64,000 nt of DNA, from contig NZ_JARTVY010000002.1 of assembly GCF_031450805.1 (NCBI RefSeq), positions 744,001 through 808,000 of the forward strand, given 5' to 3'. Positions 43,914 to 52,344 of this stretch are shown one piece after another; position 1 is the stretch's first letter, and each line of letters begins with the position of its first letter. This stretch comes from Caballeronia sp031450805. Lineage in GTDB: Bacteria; Pseudomonadota; Gammaproteobacteria; Burkholderiales; Burkholderiaceae. The translations under genes and the position numbers were made by a program. Below the pieces are notes generated by a model. The model worked only from the letters and a program-made list of their open reading frames with translations. It had not been told where the DNA came from and ran no database searches.

Positions 43914-44525
43914 TCAGCGCAGCGGCGAAAACGGCGCAGGCACGTAAATGGTGGATTCCATCGTCGTGAGATGCGCGGGGCCTCCCTTCGGCGGCCAGAT
44001 GCCGTCTTTCACCGCTTCGGCGCGAATGCGCGAGCGCTCGTCCACGCTCTTGTACGGCCAGATGTTGAGAAAACGCGGCACGGCGCCGTCGAGTGCGAAC
44101 ATCGCCCCGGTCAGCGGCGAACGCCTGGTGCGCTCGGGGACGGCGTTCTCCCACGCGTCGATGGTGTGCTGCAGGCTCGCGAGCTTCGTGCCGTAGACCC
44201 GCATCTCGTAGATGCCGCCATGCTCGGCAGGCTGGATCGGCGGGAGAAACGGAAAGAGCGCGTAGCCGTGCACTTCGACATCGGTGACGAACTCGCCGCA
44301 GCCGAAGGGATTGCCTTCGAGCAGAAGCCGCCTGCGCTCGCCGATCAACGCCGCTTCCGATTCGAAACCGCGCAGCACCATCACACGGCCGAGCACGCCG
44401 ATATCCGAATACCAGCAGCCGAGCAGCGTCGAACCGGGCTGCGCGGCGCTCGCCTGAATGTTTTCGAAGACCTGCGCGTTCGTGCCGATTTTGACCGTGA
44501 GCGTCACTGTGTCGTAAAGATTCAT
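43914..44525 (-). CDS. NIPSNAP-family protein
   Basis: The 203-residue protein carries the NIPSNAP pattern: GIYEMRVYGTKLASLQHTIDAWENA, then FALDGAVPRFLNIWPYKSVDERSRIRAEA. It consists of ferredoxin-like alpha/beta-barrel halves, with a related first half (VTLTVKIGTNAQVFENIQ). Bacterial NIPSNAP proteins often accompany catabolic flavoenzymes, but their activity is not defined. Its ATG overlaps the stop of the upstream flavoprotein gene (ATGA), so it is translated together with it. The next gene starts ten bases after its stop. Confidence 0.85.
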   Translation of the reverse strand: MNLYDTVTLTVKIGTNAQVFENIQASAAQPGSTLLGCWYSDIGVLGRVMVLRGFESEAALIGERRRLLLEGNPFGCGEFVTDVEVHGYALFPFLPPIQPAEHGGIYEMRVYGTKLASLQHTIDAWENAVPERTRRSPLTGAMFALDGAVPRFLNIWPYKSVDERSRIRAEAVKDGIWPPKGGPAHLTTMESTIYVPAPFSPLR

Positions 44526-46255
44526 GAGAGGGTCCTTGCGTGAATGGGGAGTGGATCGCGTGGCGCATCGACGGGCCGTGCGAGGTCGTGTCCCGCGAGA
44601 TAGCCGAACGTCATCGCCGGTCCGAGCGTGATGCCGCCCGCCGGATAATGGCCGCCCATCATGCTGGCCGCGTCGTTGCCCACGGCGTAGAGGCCGGCAA
44701 TCGGCGTGCGCGTCGAGTCGAGCACGCGGGCGCGGGCATCGTTGGCCAGTCCCGCGAACGTGCCGAGGCTGCCGGGCAGCACCTTCACCGCGTGAAACGG
44801 ACCGTCAACGATTGGCGCAACGCATGGATTCGGCTTTTGCGATGCATCGCCCTGTATGCGGTTGTACGGCGTCGATCCCTTGCCGAACTGCGGATCGGCG
44901 CCGTATTCCGCATGCGCGTTGTAGCGCGCGACGGTTTCGCTCAACGCCTCGGCGTCGATGCCGCATCGACCGGCGAGCGCCTCGATCGTCGGCGCGGTGA
45001 TCAGATAGCCCGAGCGCTCATGCGGATGCAGCGGGAACGGAAACGGCTTCGCCGCACCGAGCCCGTAGCGCCGCTGAAAACGATGATCGCAGACGAGCCA
45101 CGCGCAAACTTCATCGCCGGGCGGCGTGACGTCGATCATCGCGGAGACGAAGTCGTAATACGACGACGCCTCATTCACGAAGCGCCGCCCCGCGCGCGTT
45201 ACCGCGATCACGCCCGGCTTGGCCCGCTCGATCAGATGCGCGAACGCGACGGCATCGCCATCGCGCCTGGGCGCAAGCGATACGGGCGCCCACGCCGCCG
45301 GCGCTTTCAGCGATGCATCGAAATGCGCGCCGGCCGCTTCGCCTAAACGCACGCCGTCGCCCGTATTGCTGCGCGGCGCGGCGGACCAATGCTCATCGCC
45401 CGATGGCGTGTAGGCGAAAGTGCACGCGCGGCGGGCGCGGTCATGCGGATAGCCGCCGCACGCGAGCACGACGCCTCGCCGCGCGACGACGTCACTCAGC
45501 ACGCCGTTCATCTCCACGCGCGCGCCCGTCACGCGTGCGCCGTCGCGTATCAGTTCGACCGCCTTCGCGCGTGTCTCCAGCCGCACGCCGAGATCGGCGG
45601 CGGACTTCAGAAGCCGCGCGACGAGCGCGTTGCCGTTCACGAGATGCATCGAGCGGCCATGGCGCAGCTTGTGCATCGCGAACGCGGCCAGGCGCTTCGT
45701 GACATGCCACAGCGACCGCGCCGAACGCGTCGCGTTGAAGAAATGCGCGAGGTCTTGCCCCGATGCGATCGCCATGCCGTCGATCGTCATCTCCGTGAGC
45801 GGCGCACGCAATTTGCCGATGAGCGGGCCGAGCGCGCGGCCATCGAAGGGCATCGCGCACACGGAGCGGCCGCCGCTGCCCGCGCCTCGTGTCGTGTGAA
45901 AGTCGGGAATGCGATTGCCGTCGACGAAGCGCATCGACGTATTGCGCTCGAAGAACTCGATCATGCGCGGGCCGTGCTCGATGAGCGCATCGGCTTTCGC
46001 AGCGTCATAGTGCGTGCCGAGTTCGTTGCGCAGATAGGTGCGCGGCGCATCGGCATGTTCGACGATACCCGCGCGCATCGCGAGCGGATTGCGCGGTATC
46101 CACATCCAGCCGCCCGACCATGCGGTCGTTCCGCCGAACACGTCCTCCTTCTCACACACGATGACCGACAAACCGAGCGTTGCCGCAGTGACGGCCGTCG
46201 ACAGCCCGCCTGCGCCCGAGCCGAGCACGAGGACATCGCATTGCAGCGCGCTCAT
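44522..46255 (-). CDS. KstD/fumarate reductase-like FAD dehydrogenase (second of pair)
   Basis: The 577-residue flavoprotein has the N-terminal FAD fold CDVLVLGSGAGGLSTAV and the FGGTTAWSGGWMWIPRNPLA stretch characteristic of 3-ketosteroid-delta1-dehydrogenase and related enzymes. It also has a central FAD contact (GVVLACGGYPHD), GRRFVNEASSYYDF, and the C-terminal GLYAVGNDAASMMGGHYPAGGITLGPAMTFGY closing motif. It would introduce a C=C bond next to a carbonyl or carboxyl group. The start MSALQCDV overlaps the preceding flavoprotein stop by ATGA. It is a paralogue of that protein, suggesting two successive or alternative dehydrogenations. Confidence 0.85.
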   Translation of the reverse strand: MSALQCDVLVLGSGAGGLSTAVTAATLGLSVIVCEKEDVFGGTTAWSGGWMWIPRNPLAMRAGIVEHADAPRTYLRNELGTHYDAAKADALIEHGPRMIEFFERNTSMRFVDGNRIPDFHTTRGAGSGGRSVCAMPFDGRALGPLIGKLRAPLTEMTIDGMAIASGQDLAHFFNATRSARSLWHVTKRLAAFAMHKLRHGRSMHLVNGNALVARLLKSAADLGVRLETRAKAVELIRDGARVTGARVEMNGVLSDVVARRGVVLACGGYPHDRARRACTFAYTPSGDEHWSAAPRSNTGDGVRLGEAAGAHFDASLKAPAAWAPVSLAPRRDGDAVAFAHLIERAKPGVIAVTRAGRRFVNEASSYYDFVSAMIDVTPPGDEVCAWLVCDHRFQRRYGLGAAKPFPFPLHPHERSGYLITAPTIEALAGRCGIDAEALSETVARYNAHAEYGADPQFGKGSTPYNRIQGDASQKPNPCVAPIVDGPFHAVKVLPGSLGTFAGLANDARARVLDSTRTPIAGLYAVGNDAASMMGGHYPAGGITLGPAMTFGYLAGHDLARPVDAPRDPLPIHARTLS

Positions 46256-48021
46256 GATGCCTGCACCCGCGCTTCTTCGCGTGCATCGGCATGTCCGGCT
46301 TGCGGCGATGTCGCCCGCGCCGCCGCATGCCGTCCGGCCAGATAGGCGAAAGCAAGCCCCGGCCCGAGCGTGATGCCCGGCCCCGGATAGACGCCGCCCA
46401 TGACCGACTGCATGTCGTTGCCGCAAGCGTAAAGGCCGGCGATCGGCTGGTCGTCGCGGTTCAAGACGCGCGCGCTGGTATCCGTGACGAGTCCGGTCGC
46501 CGCACCGATATCGCCGGGATAAAGCCGCACTGCGTAGAACGGCGCGCGCGCGATCGGGCCGAGACACGGATTCGGCCCCGTCCAGTTGGCGTCGCCGTTC
46601 ACGCGCTGATAGTCGGTGGCGCCGCGCTGAAACTCAGGATCGACGCCCGTTTGCGCATATCGATTCATGCGCGCGACGCTGTCCGCGAGCCCCGCCTGGT
46701 CGATGCCGAGCTTCGCCGCGAGTTCGTCGAGCGTGGCGGCGTGCGTGAGATAGCCGTCGTCGATAAAGGGCTTGAGTCGCTTGCCTCCGGGCCGAACCAT
46801 GCCGAGACCATACTTTCTCAATCCTTCGGAATCCGTAACGAGATAGGCGGGAACTGTCGCGCTCGCGCGATCGTCCTTCTGCATCGCGATGCCGAAAAGG
46901 TGATACGACGTGTTTTCGTTGAGGAAGCGCTTGCCGCTTTCATCGACGACGATCATGCCCGGCTTGCCGCGATCCATCAGAAAATGCGGGAACACGGCTG
47001 TCGTGCCATCGGCCCGTTTGCGCACGGAAACCGGTGCCCAGAACGCGTGCGACAACGCCCCTTCGCCAAAGCGCGCGCCCACGGCAAGCGCGAGATCCTG
47101 CGCGCGCCCGGCGTGCCCCGGCGCGCCCGGACACCATGCGGCATCGGCGCCCGGCAGCATAGCGGCGCGTCGCGCGGGGTGACGATTGAAGCCGCCGCTT
47201 GCGAGAATGACACCGCCCGTCACCGCAACGCGCCGCCGCTCGGCGCCCTGAACGAGCGTCACGCCATCGATACCCCGCTCGCTCTTGTTCAGCGCCTCGA
47301 CCGTCGTGCGCGTCAGCACCGTGACGCCGCGCTGCATCAGCGAAAGAAGCAGGCGGCCGATCAGCGCGTTACCCATGACGAGCCGCGTGCCGCGCGGGGA
47401 TCCGATGCGGTCGCGCGCATGACGCGCCAGCAGCTTCGCCGCATGTTTGAACGACGCGAACGATTTCGTCATCCTAAGCAGATGCGCGATATCGTCGCGA
47501 TCGATCATCATGCCGCCCAGCACGGTGAACTCCGGAATCGGCGGACGAATGAGCCCGAATGCGCGGCCCAGCTTGCGGCCATCGAAGGGCAGCGGCTCCA
47601 GCGCGCGGCCGCAGAGCGTCGAGCCTTCGAGTTCCGAGAGATAGTCGGGATGAAACGGGCGCGCGCGATATTTCACATCGGAGTTCGCTTCGATATGCGC
47701 GACCGGCTTCGGTCCTGCATCCAGAAACGCGCGGCGCATCGCGGCGCTGCTGCGTGCGCCGACCGCGCGGGTCAGAAAGGCTTCCGCCGTAGCCGGCGAA
47801 TCCTCGCGATTCACGCTCGCCATGTGCATCGACGCGGGAATCCACGTCGTGCCCGCCGAATAGGCGGTTGTTCCGCCGACATGCTCCGTGCTTTCGACGA
47901 GCAGCACGCGCGCCCCGTCGATCGCCGCGAACAGCGCCGCCGACATGCCCGCGCCGCCCGCGCCGATCACGACTACATCGAACGACTCGTTGCCGCTCAG
48001 GCTCGTTAGCGTCTCCACCAT
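46252..48021 (-). CDS. KstD/fumarate reductase-like FAD dehydrogenase (first of pair)
   Basis: The 589-residue product parallels its downstream neighbour: FAD fold VVVIGAGGAGMSAALFAA, GGTTAYSAGTTWIPASMHM, VILASGGFNRHPARRAAML and final GLYACGNDMQSVMGGVYPGPGITLGPGLAFAY. Relatives introduce double bonds into steroid or alicyclic substrates. AAGGAG precedes the ATG at 48021. A perfect TGGAAT-GCT-ATTCCA palindrome lies 34-48 bases upstream, so it begins a transcription unit through the second flavoprotein, the NIPSNAP gene and the TIM-barrel gene. The two paralogues could also form one complex. Confidence 0.85.
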   Translation of the reverse strand: MVETLTSLSGNESFDVVVIGAGGAGMSAALFAAIDGARVLLVESTEHVGGTTAYSAGTTWIPASMHMASVNREDSPATAEAFLTRAVGARSSAAMRRAFLDAGPKPVAHIEANSDVKYRARPFHPDYLSELEGSTLCGRALEPLPFDGRKLGRAFGLIRPPIPEFTVLGGMMIDRDDIAHLLRMTKSFASFKHAAKLLARHARDRIGSPRGTRLVMGNALIGRLLLSLMQRGVTVLTRTTVEALNKSERGIDGVTLVQGAERRRVAVTGGVILASGGFNRHPARRAAMLPGADAAWCPGAPGHAGRAQDLALAVGARFGEGALSHAFWAPVSVRKRADGTTAVFPHFLMDRGKPGMIVVDESGKRFLNENTSYHLFGIAMQKDDRASATVPAYLVTDSEGLRKYGLGMVRPGGKRLKPFIDDGYLTHAATLDELAAKLGIDQAGLADSVARMNRYAQTGVDPEFQRGATDYQRVNGDANWTGPNPCLGPIARAPFYAVRLYPGDIGAATGLVTDTSARVLNRDDQPIAGLYACGNDMQSVMGGVYPGPGITLGPGLAFAYLAGRHAAARATSPQAGHADAREEARVQAS

Positions 48022-48054
48022 CTTTCGCTCCTTAATCGGAACTTGATTTGATTG

Positions 48055-48069
48055 TGGAATGCTATTCCA
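48055..48069. promoter_or_regulatory. Putative IclR operator, site 1
   Basis: TGGAATGCTATTCCA is a perfect inverted repeat with a three-base centre, the TGGAA...TTCCA layout known for IclR-family sites. It stands in the 88-base gap in front of the first flavoprotein gene. Confidence 0.65.
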
Positions 48070-48109
48070 GAACCGCGCCGCCTGCCAAGCAGTTTTTGGC
48101 GATGCCTCG

Positions 48110-49147
48110 TCAGCAGGCGGGCGCGACCGGCGCGCGCTCCTGCGCCGATCGATGCACCGCGAGCGTCGCGGCGAGCGTGCGCGCGCCGTCATCGCCGGAA
48201 CAGAGCGGCGTTTCCGTTCCGTCGATCACGGCCGCGAAGTGGCGCAGTTGCTCGTGATACGGATCGCCGGCGTGCGGCGCGGCGCGCTCGACGGTCAGCG
48301 GATCGTGCCAGCCTTTGGCCGCGCGATACTCCCAGACGTCGAGCTGCGGCAATGCGAGCGACGCATCCGTGCCGGAGACGAAGTGCGTGTTGACGCTCTG
48401 CCGCGGATAGTGCGCCGCCTCGCCTGCCGCCAGATCCCAGTTCCACGGCGATACCGCGCAGTCCGACACCGTCAGCGTGCCGAGCGCGCCGTTCGCGAAG
48501 CGCAGCAACACGGCGGCCGTATCCTCGACCTCGAAGCCGCGCACCGCGTTCGACGTCAGCGCCTGCACTTCCACGATTTCGCCGAGCAGGAACCGCATCA
48601 TGTCGATGTCGTGGATCAGATTGATCAGCACCGGGCCGCCGCCCGCTCGCCTGCGCCAGTCGACATCGAAGTAGGGATCGGGCTTGTAGAACGTCGCGAG
48701 CGCGTTCGCCGCCACCGGCTTGCCTATGCGTCCGCTCGCCACGATTTCCCGGGCGCGCCGCAGAATCGGGCTATGACGCCGGTGATGCCCGACGAGCAGC
48801 GGCACACGGGCCTTCGCGGCGGCATCGACGAGTACGCGCGCCTGTTCAACGGTATCGGCGATGGGCTTCTCGATCAGCACAGGAATGCCGCGCGCGATGC
48901 ACGCGAGCCCCGCATCGACGTGCGTTGCGTTCGGCGTCGCGACGATGACGCCGTCGGGCGATGCCGCGTCGAGCATCGCGTCGATGGTGGCGAAGCAGCT
49001 TGCGCCGTGCTCTCGCGCGAACGTCTGCGCGCCCGCTGACGGATCCGCCACCGCGACGACCTCGCAGTCCGGGTGCAGCCGCGCCCGCTCGATATGCATC
49101 CGTCCGATGGCTCCCGCTCCCGCAATTGCCAGCCGTTTCTTGGTCAT
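48110..49147 (-). CDS. Gfo/Idh/MocA-family NAD(P)-dependent oxidoreductase
   Basis: The 345-residue protein opens with a Rossmann nucleotide site (LAIAGAGAIGRMHIERA) and has the EKPIADTVEQA motif with catalytic Lys in the family position. VGHHRRHSP and a second-domain GGGPVLINLIHDIDMMRF with the His follow. Substrates of the family are sugars, inositols and related polyols. A very long upstream extension of the frame is not coding. Its start lies 187 bases from the divergent shikimate dehydrogenase with an IclR-like site between them. Confidence 0.88.
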   Translation of the reverse strand: MTKKRLAIAGAGAIGRMHIERARLHPDCEVVAVADPSAGAQTFAREHGASCFATIDAMLDAASPDGVIVATPNATHVDAGLACIARGIPVLIEKPIADTVEQARVLVDAAAKARVPLLVGHHRRHSPILRRAREIVASGRIGKPVAANALATFYKPDPYFDVDWRRRAGGGPVLINLIHDIDMMRFLLGEIVEVQALTSNAVRGFEVEDTAAVLLRFANGALGTLTVSDCAVSPWNWDLAAGEAAHYPRQSVNTHFVSGTDASLALPQLDVWEYRAAKGWHDPLTVERAAPHAGDPYHEQLRHFAAVIDGTETPLCSGDDGARTLAATLAVHRSAQERAPVAPAC

Positions 49148-49220
49148 GCGCGTGTTCCTCCAGATTGCTGTGGTTGAAAATAGTCGACAGTTAGTTGCCT
49201 TACACAATAATCCGCATTTG

Positions 49221-49235
49221 TTGAATGCTATTCCA
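49221..49235. promoter_or_regulatory. Putative IclR operator, site 2
   Basis: TTGAATGCTATTCCA agrees with site 1 in 14 of 15 bases, differing only at the second. It lies between the divergent Gfo/Idh/MocA and shikimate dehydrogenase genes, so one site could control both. Confidence 0.6.
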
Positions 49236-49333
49236 TTTTCAACTACAGTTTCGTTCGTGCGTTGACGAATTTTTTCATCGATCATTACGCGCCCGGCATT
49301 CAACGGCGGGCGCTTCAAGGAGACATCGACAGC

Positions 49334-50161
49334 ATGGCGCAGGACACAACCTTTTCCGCATCCCTCGATAAGGGCTTGAGCGGTGCAACGCGCGTCTATT
49401 TCATCGTCGGCGATCCGATCGCGCAGGTGCGCTCGCCGTCCGGCGTGACGGCGGCCTTGCGCGCAACCGGACGCGACGCGATCGTGATTCCGGCGCATGT
49501 CGCGCCCGCCGACCTCGACGCGTTCTTCGCCGGCGTCACGCGGATGCAGAACGTCGATGGCGTCATCATCACGGTGCCGTACAAATTCAGCGCGACGAAG
49601 TATTGCGGCACGCTCGCGAGCGAATCCGCATTTCTCGGCGCGACGAACATGCTCCGACGCAACGCCGACGGCACATGGCACGGCGCAATGTCCGACGGCG
49701 TCGCCATGGTCGCGGCGCTCGCGGACGCGGGCTGCGAGCCGCAGGGCAAGCGCGCGCTGCTGATCGGCGCGGGCGGCGCGGGTTCGGCCATCGGCCATGC
49801 GCTCGTCGAGGCGGGAGTGGCGACGCTCGCCATCCGCGATTTCGATGCCGCGCGCACCGACGCCCTCGCCTCACGGCTCGCAACGCTCGGGCGCGGCACG
49901 GTCCGTATCGCCGATGATGCGGGCGCCGAGACGTACGACATCGTCGTGAATGCGTCGCCGGCGGGCATGAGGCCGGGCGATCCGCTGCCGATCGACGTAT
50001 CGCGCCTGACGCCTGCGACTTTCGTCGGCGATGTCGTGACGAAGCCGCCGCTCACGCCGTTCATCGAAGCGGCGCGCGCGCGCGGCTGTCCGACCGTCAC
50101 CGGCACGCAGATGTTCGGGCGCGTGTGCGACGCGATCGTCAACTATCTGATCGAGGGCTGA
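49334..50161 (+). CDS. Shikimate dehydrogenase-family protein (catabolic type)
   Basis: The 275-residue product is an AroE/QuiB-family enzyme: GDPIAQVRSPSGV in place of the usual SLSP substrate loop, IITVPYK with catalytic Lys84, GATNMLRR, and Asp121 in MSDGVAM (NTDG equivalent). The NAD(P) site GAGGAGSAIGHAL and a late GTQMFGRVCDAI follow. The altered loop places it outside the biosynthetic AroE group and suggests oxidation of shikimate, quinate or a similar ring acid. AAGGAG supports the ATG at 49334; the ATG at 49262 lacks a site. It is the only rightward gene of the IclR cluster. Confidence 0.83.
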   Translation: MAQDTTFSASLDKGLSGATRVYFIVGDPIAQVRSPSGVTAALRATGRDAIVIPAHVAPADLDAFFAGVTRMQNVDGVIITVPYKFSATKYCGTLASESAFLGATNMLRRNADGTWHGAMSDGVAMVAALADAGCEPQGKRALLIGAGGAGSAIGHALVEAGVATLAIRDFDAARTDALASRLATLGRGTVRIADDAGAETYDIVVNASPAGMRPGDPLPIDVSRLTPATFVGDVVTKPPLTPFIEAARARGCPTVTGTQMFGRVCDAIVNYLIEG

Positions 50162-50307
50162 CGCTGACCCAAGCGCCGTTGGGAATCGGAGCAGTCTGGT
50201 TCAAACGGCCGGCGCGTTGCTGCACCATAGCGCCGCGCCATCGTCCCCTCGGGAGCGCACGCCGGCCCCGCATCGCAAAAAGCCGCACTCGTGGCTTGCA
50301 TCGAGCA

Positions 50308-50335
50308 GCCGCCCTTTCACGGGCGGCATTTTTTT
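50308..50335 (+). terminator. Rho-independent terminator
   Basis: A stem GCCGCCC (50308-50314) and GGGCGGC (50321-50327) with a six-base loop is followed by A and seven T residues. It is about 145 bases after the shikimate dehydrogenase stop and ends that unit before the lipoprotein gene. Confidence 0.8.
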
Positions 50336-50413
50336 ATCCGATGCTCCCGCCGCGACACCACCGCGACGCCGCCGGCGGACATAGAGGGTCAATCAGAGGT
50401 CAACGAAGCTGTG

Positions 50414-50878
50414 ATGAATTTCAACGAACGCATCTTTAATCGCGCGGCGCGGGCATGCGCCGCCGTCGCCGCACTGGCGCTGCTTGCGGCATGCGCGAGC
50501 GGACCGGGCGCATCCACCGCGATTCCGCCGGATGCGAAACTCGCGAGCGGACGCGTCGCGGGCAAGCAATATCTGACGACGGTCGCGACCGGCGCGGCGG
50601 CGTCGTCGGGGCCGAGCGTCGGCGTGGGCGCGGGCGGCATCGGCGGCGGCGGATGGAGCGGCGTTGGCGCGGGCGCAGGCCTGAGCTTCGACCTGACGAG
50701 TCTCTTCGACCGAAGCCCGGAGCCGACGGCGAAGGTCTATCGCTACAGCATTCAGACGCGCGACGGCGCGAGACGAGAGATCGACAGCACGCTCGATCTG
50801 CCGGACGGCGCGTGCGTGACCACCATCGATTCAGGGCAGCCGGGTTATCCGCGACTGATGTCATCGAACGAATGTTGA
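50414..50878 (+). CDS. Glycine-rich lipoprotein
   Basis: The 154-residue product has an N-terminal signal ending LLAACAS, a lipobox. A short central Gly-rich tract (VGVGAGGIGGGGWSGVGAGAG) follows, then a C-terminal segment with KVYRYSIQTRDGARREIDST and two cysteines (GACVTT, SNEC). The Gly-rich part resembles outer-membrane surface lipoproteins of the Pcp/SlyB sort, but no firm family can be given. The chosen start follows from the natural signal peptide; the ribosome-binding site is weak. Two terminators close the region downstream. Confidence 0.72.
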   Translation: MNFNERIFNRAARACAAVAALALLAACASGPGASTAIPPDAKLASGRVAGKQYLTTVATGAAASSGPSVGVGAGGIGGGGWSGVGAGAGLSFDLTSLFDRSPEPTAKVYRYSIQTRDGARREIDSTLDLPDGACVTTIDSGQPGYPRLMSSNEC

Positions 50879-51043
50879 GGAGGCGGCGTATCGGGGCATC
50901 GGCATAAGCGCGGCGAACCGAAACGCACTGCTTCAAACAGACGATTGAGCCGGTCATCGGCATTTGCCATACTGACCGGGATCCAGTTGTCTCCTCACGC
51001 GTCCGTTCCCCGACAGGGACAGTCTCGCAACGGACGCGCTCTC

Positions 51044-51073
51044 GCCGCCTACCACCTCGGGCGGCTTTTTTTT
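51044..51073 (+). terminator. Rho-independent terminator
   Basis: GCCGCC (51044-51049) and GGCGGC (51060-51065) form a stem with a ten-base loop, followed by eight T residues. It terminates the lipoprotein unit on the plus strand. Confidence 0.75.
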
Positions 51074-51083
51074 GCGCCCAAAG

Positions 51084-51112
51084 AAAAAGCCGCCGTTGCG
51101 GGAACGGCGGCT
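51084..51112 (-). terminator. Rho-independent terminator of the duplicated-domain lipoprotein gene
   Basis: A ten-base perfect stem (AGCCGCCGTT at 51088-51097, AACGGCGGCT at 51103-51112) with a five-base loop is followed on the minus strand by a T run made from the A tract at 51084-51088. It lies 27 bases after the stop at 51139. Confidence 0.85.
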
Positions 51113-51138
51113 TCATCCGGCAAGTTCAACTCACACGC

Positions 51139-52344
51139 TTACTGCGCTTCGTACCAGTTGTACTGGGCGATGGAACTGATAGGAGGCGTTCCGACCTGCA
51201 GCGTGATCTCGCGCAGCGAACCGAGCTGGATGTTGCGCGGATCGCCCATGTAGCGGCGGATGTCGCCGTTATCGCGGATATACACCACGACGTCCCCGCT
51301 CAGGCCGGCGACGTTCGTCACCGTGAGCGGCTCGCCCCAGATATCGAAGAACTGACCGAGCGTGAACACCTTGTTGTACGGCGTTTCGACGTGAATGATG
51401 CCGGTGTTGTCGTGCGTATGCAGTTCATAGTTGCACGAGCCGGGAAGCCCGATATTGGCCGGCAGCGCACGCGCTTGCCCGTTATAGACGATCGACAGAT
51501 GCGTATGCACGTGATACGTCTCGGTCATCCCCGATCCGCAGATGACGCCATCCACCGGGGAGCCCTTTCCGCCCGTCGAGGTCGAGCCGTCCGGCCAGTA
51601 AAGGCTGCCCACCGTGCCGCCATAGGTCAGCGTGATCGGCGTGGCGGCGAGCGCCGGCGGATTGGTCCACGTGTAGGTCGGAATTTGCGTGAGCGGCGTG
51701 CCGACTTCCAGCGTCACTTCGCCATTGCGCGGCAGCACGAGGCTCGACAGGTCGCCGGTGTACTTGGTGAGCGCGCCGCCCGTGTTCACCCATGCCGTGA
51801 CCGGTCCGGTGACGCCCGCAACGTTCGTCGACGACAGCGGCTCGCCCCAGACGGCGAAGAACTGGCCCAGCGTGTATTGCGTGTTGGTCGTCGCATCGAT
51901 GCGGATCTTGCCGCTCGCGTCGTCGGTATGGACCGGATACACGCAGCCGCGCTGCAGCGTCAGGCTCGAGCCCAGGGTGCCGATGTTCGCCGGTAGCGCG
52001 AGCTGCTTGCCGTTCTGGTAGATGGAAAGATGCGAGTAGGTGTACGAGGCGCCTGCCGGTGCGCAGCTCAGGCCGCCGACCGGCTGGCCGGTGCTGCCGC
52101 CGCTTGCCGTCGAGCCATCGGGCCATTGCGACGCGCCGATCGTGGTGCCGTCGATGACGGCCGTGGCTGCGGCGAGCGTGGGCGTCGTGGTGGCCGGCGT
52201 GCTCGCGCCGGAGGGCGCCCCCGCGCCGGAGCCGGACGAGGTGCTCGACGAATCGTCTCCGCCGCCTCCGCAACCGGCCAGCACGACGAGCGCCGCCGCC
52301 GAAGCAATCGCACTCATCCAATATGCACGCTTTCCTTCTTTCAT
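51139..52344 (-). CDS. Lipoprotein with two tandem copies of a ~165-residue domain, second copy His-rich
   Basis: The 401-residue product has a signal peptide ending VVLAGCGGGG, a Ser/Thr/Ala linker to about residue 60, then two homologous domains. Each has the order WPDGST, PANIG, cysteine with VHT/LHT, (Y/F)TLGQFF-WGEPL, TNVAG and EVGTP/QVGTP. Copy two (about 230-400) has YHVHTHLSIVYNG and YELHTHDNTGIIHVE, six histidines in two short segments. Copy one has lost most of them (SHLSIYQ, PVHTDD). This points to a metal-binding or cupredoxin-like role for copy two and a structural role for copy one. No family name is known to me. It ends at a strong terminator and stands alone. Confidence 0.7.
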   Translation of the reverse strand: MKEGKRAYWMSAIASAAALVVLAGCGGGGDDSSSTSSGSGAGAPSGASTPATTTPTLAAATAVIDGTTIGASQWPDGSTASGGSTGQPVGGLSCAPAGASYTYSHLSIYQNGKQLALPANIGTLGSSLTLQRGCVYPVHTDDASGKIRIDATTNTQYTLGQFFAVWGEPLSSTNVAGVTGPVTAWVNTGGALTKYTGDLSSLVLPRNGEVTLEVGTPLTQIPTYTWTNPPALAATPITLTYGGTVGSLYWPDGSTSTGGKGSPVDGVICGSGMTETYHVHTHLSIVYNGQARALPANIGLPGSCNYELHTHDNTGIIHVETPYNKVFTLGQFFDIWGEPLTVTNVAGLSGDVVVYIRDNGDIRRYMGDPRNIQLGSLREITLQVGTPPISSIAQYNWYEAQ

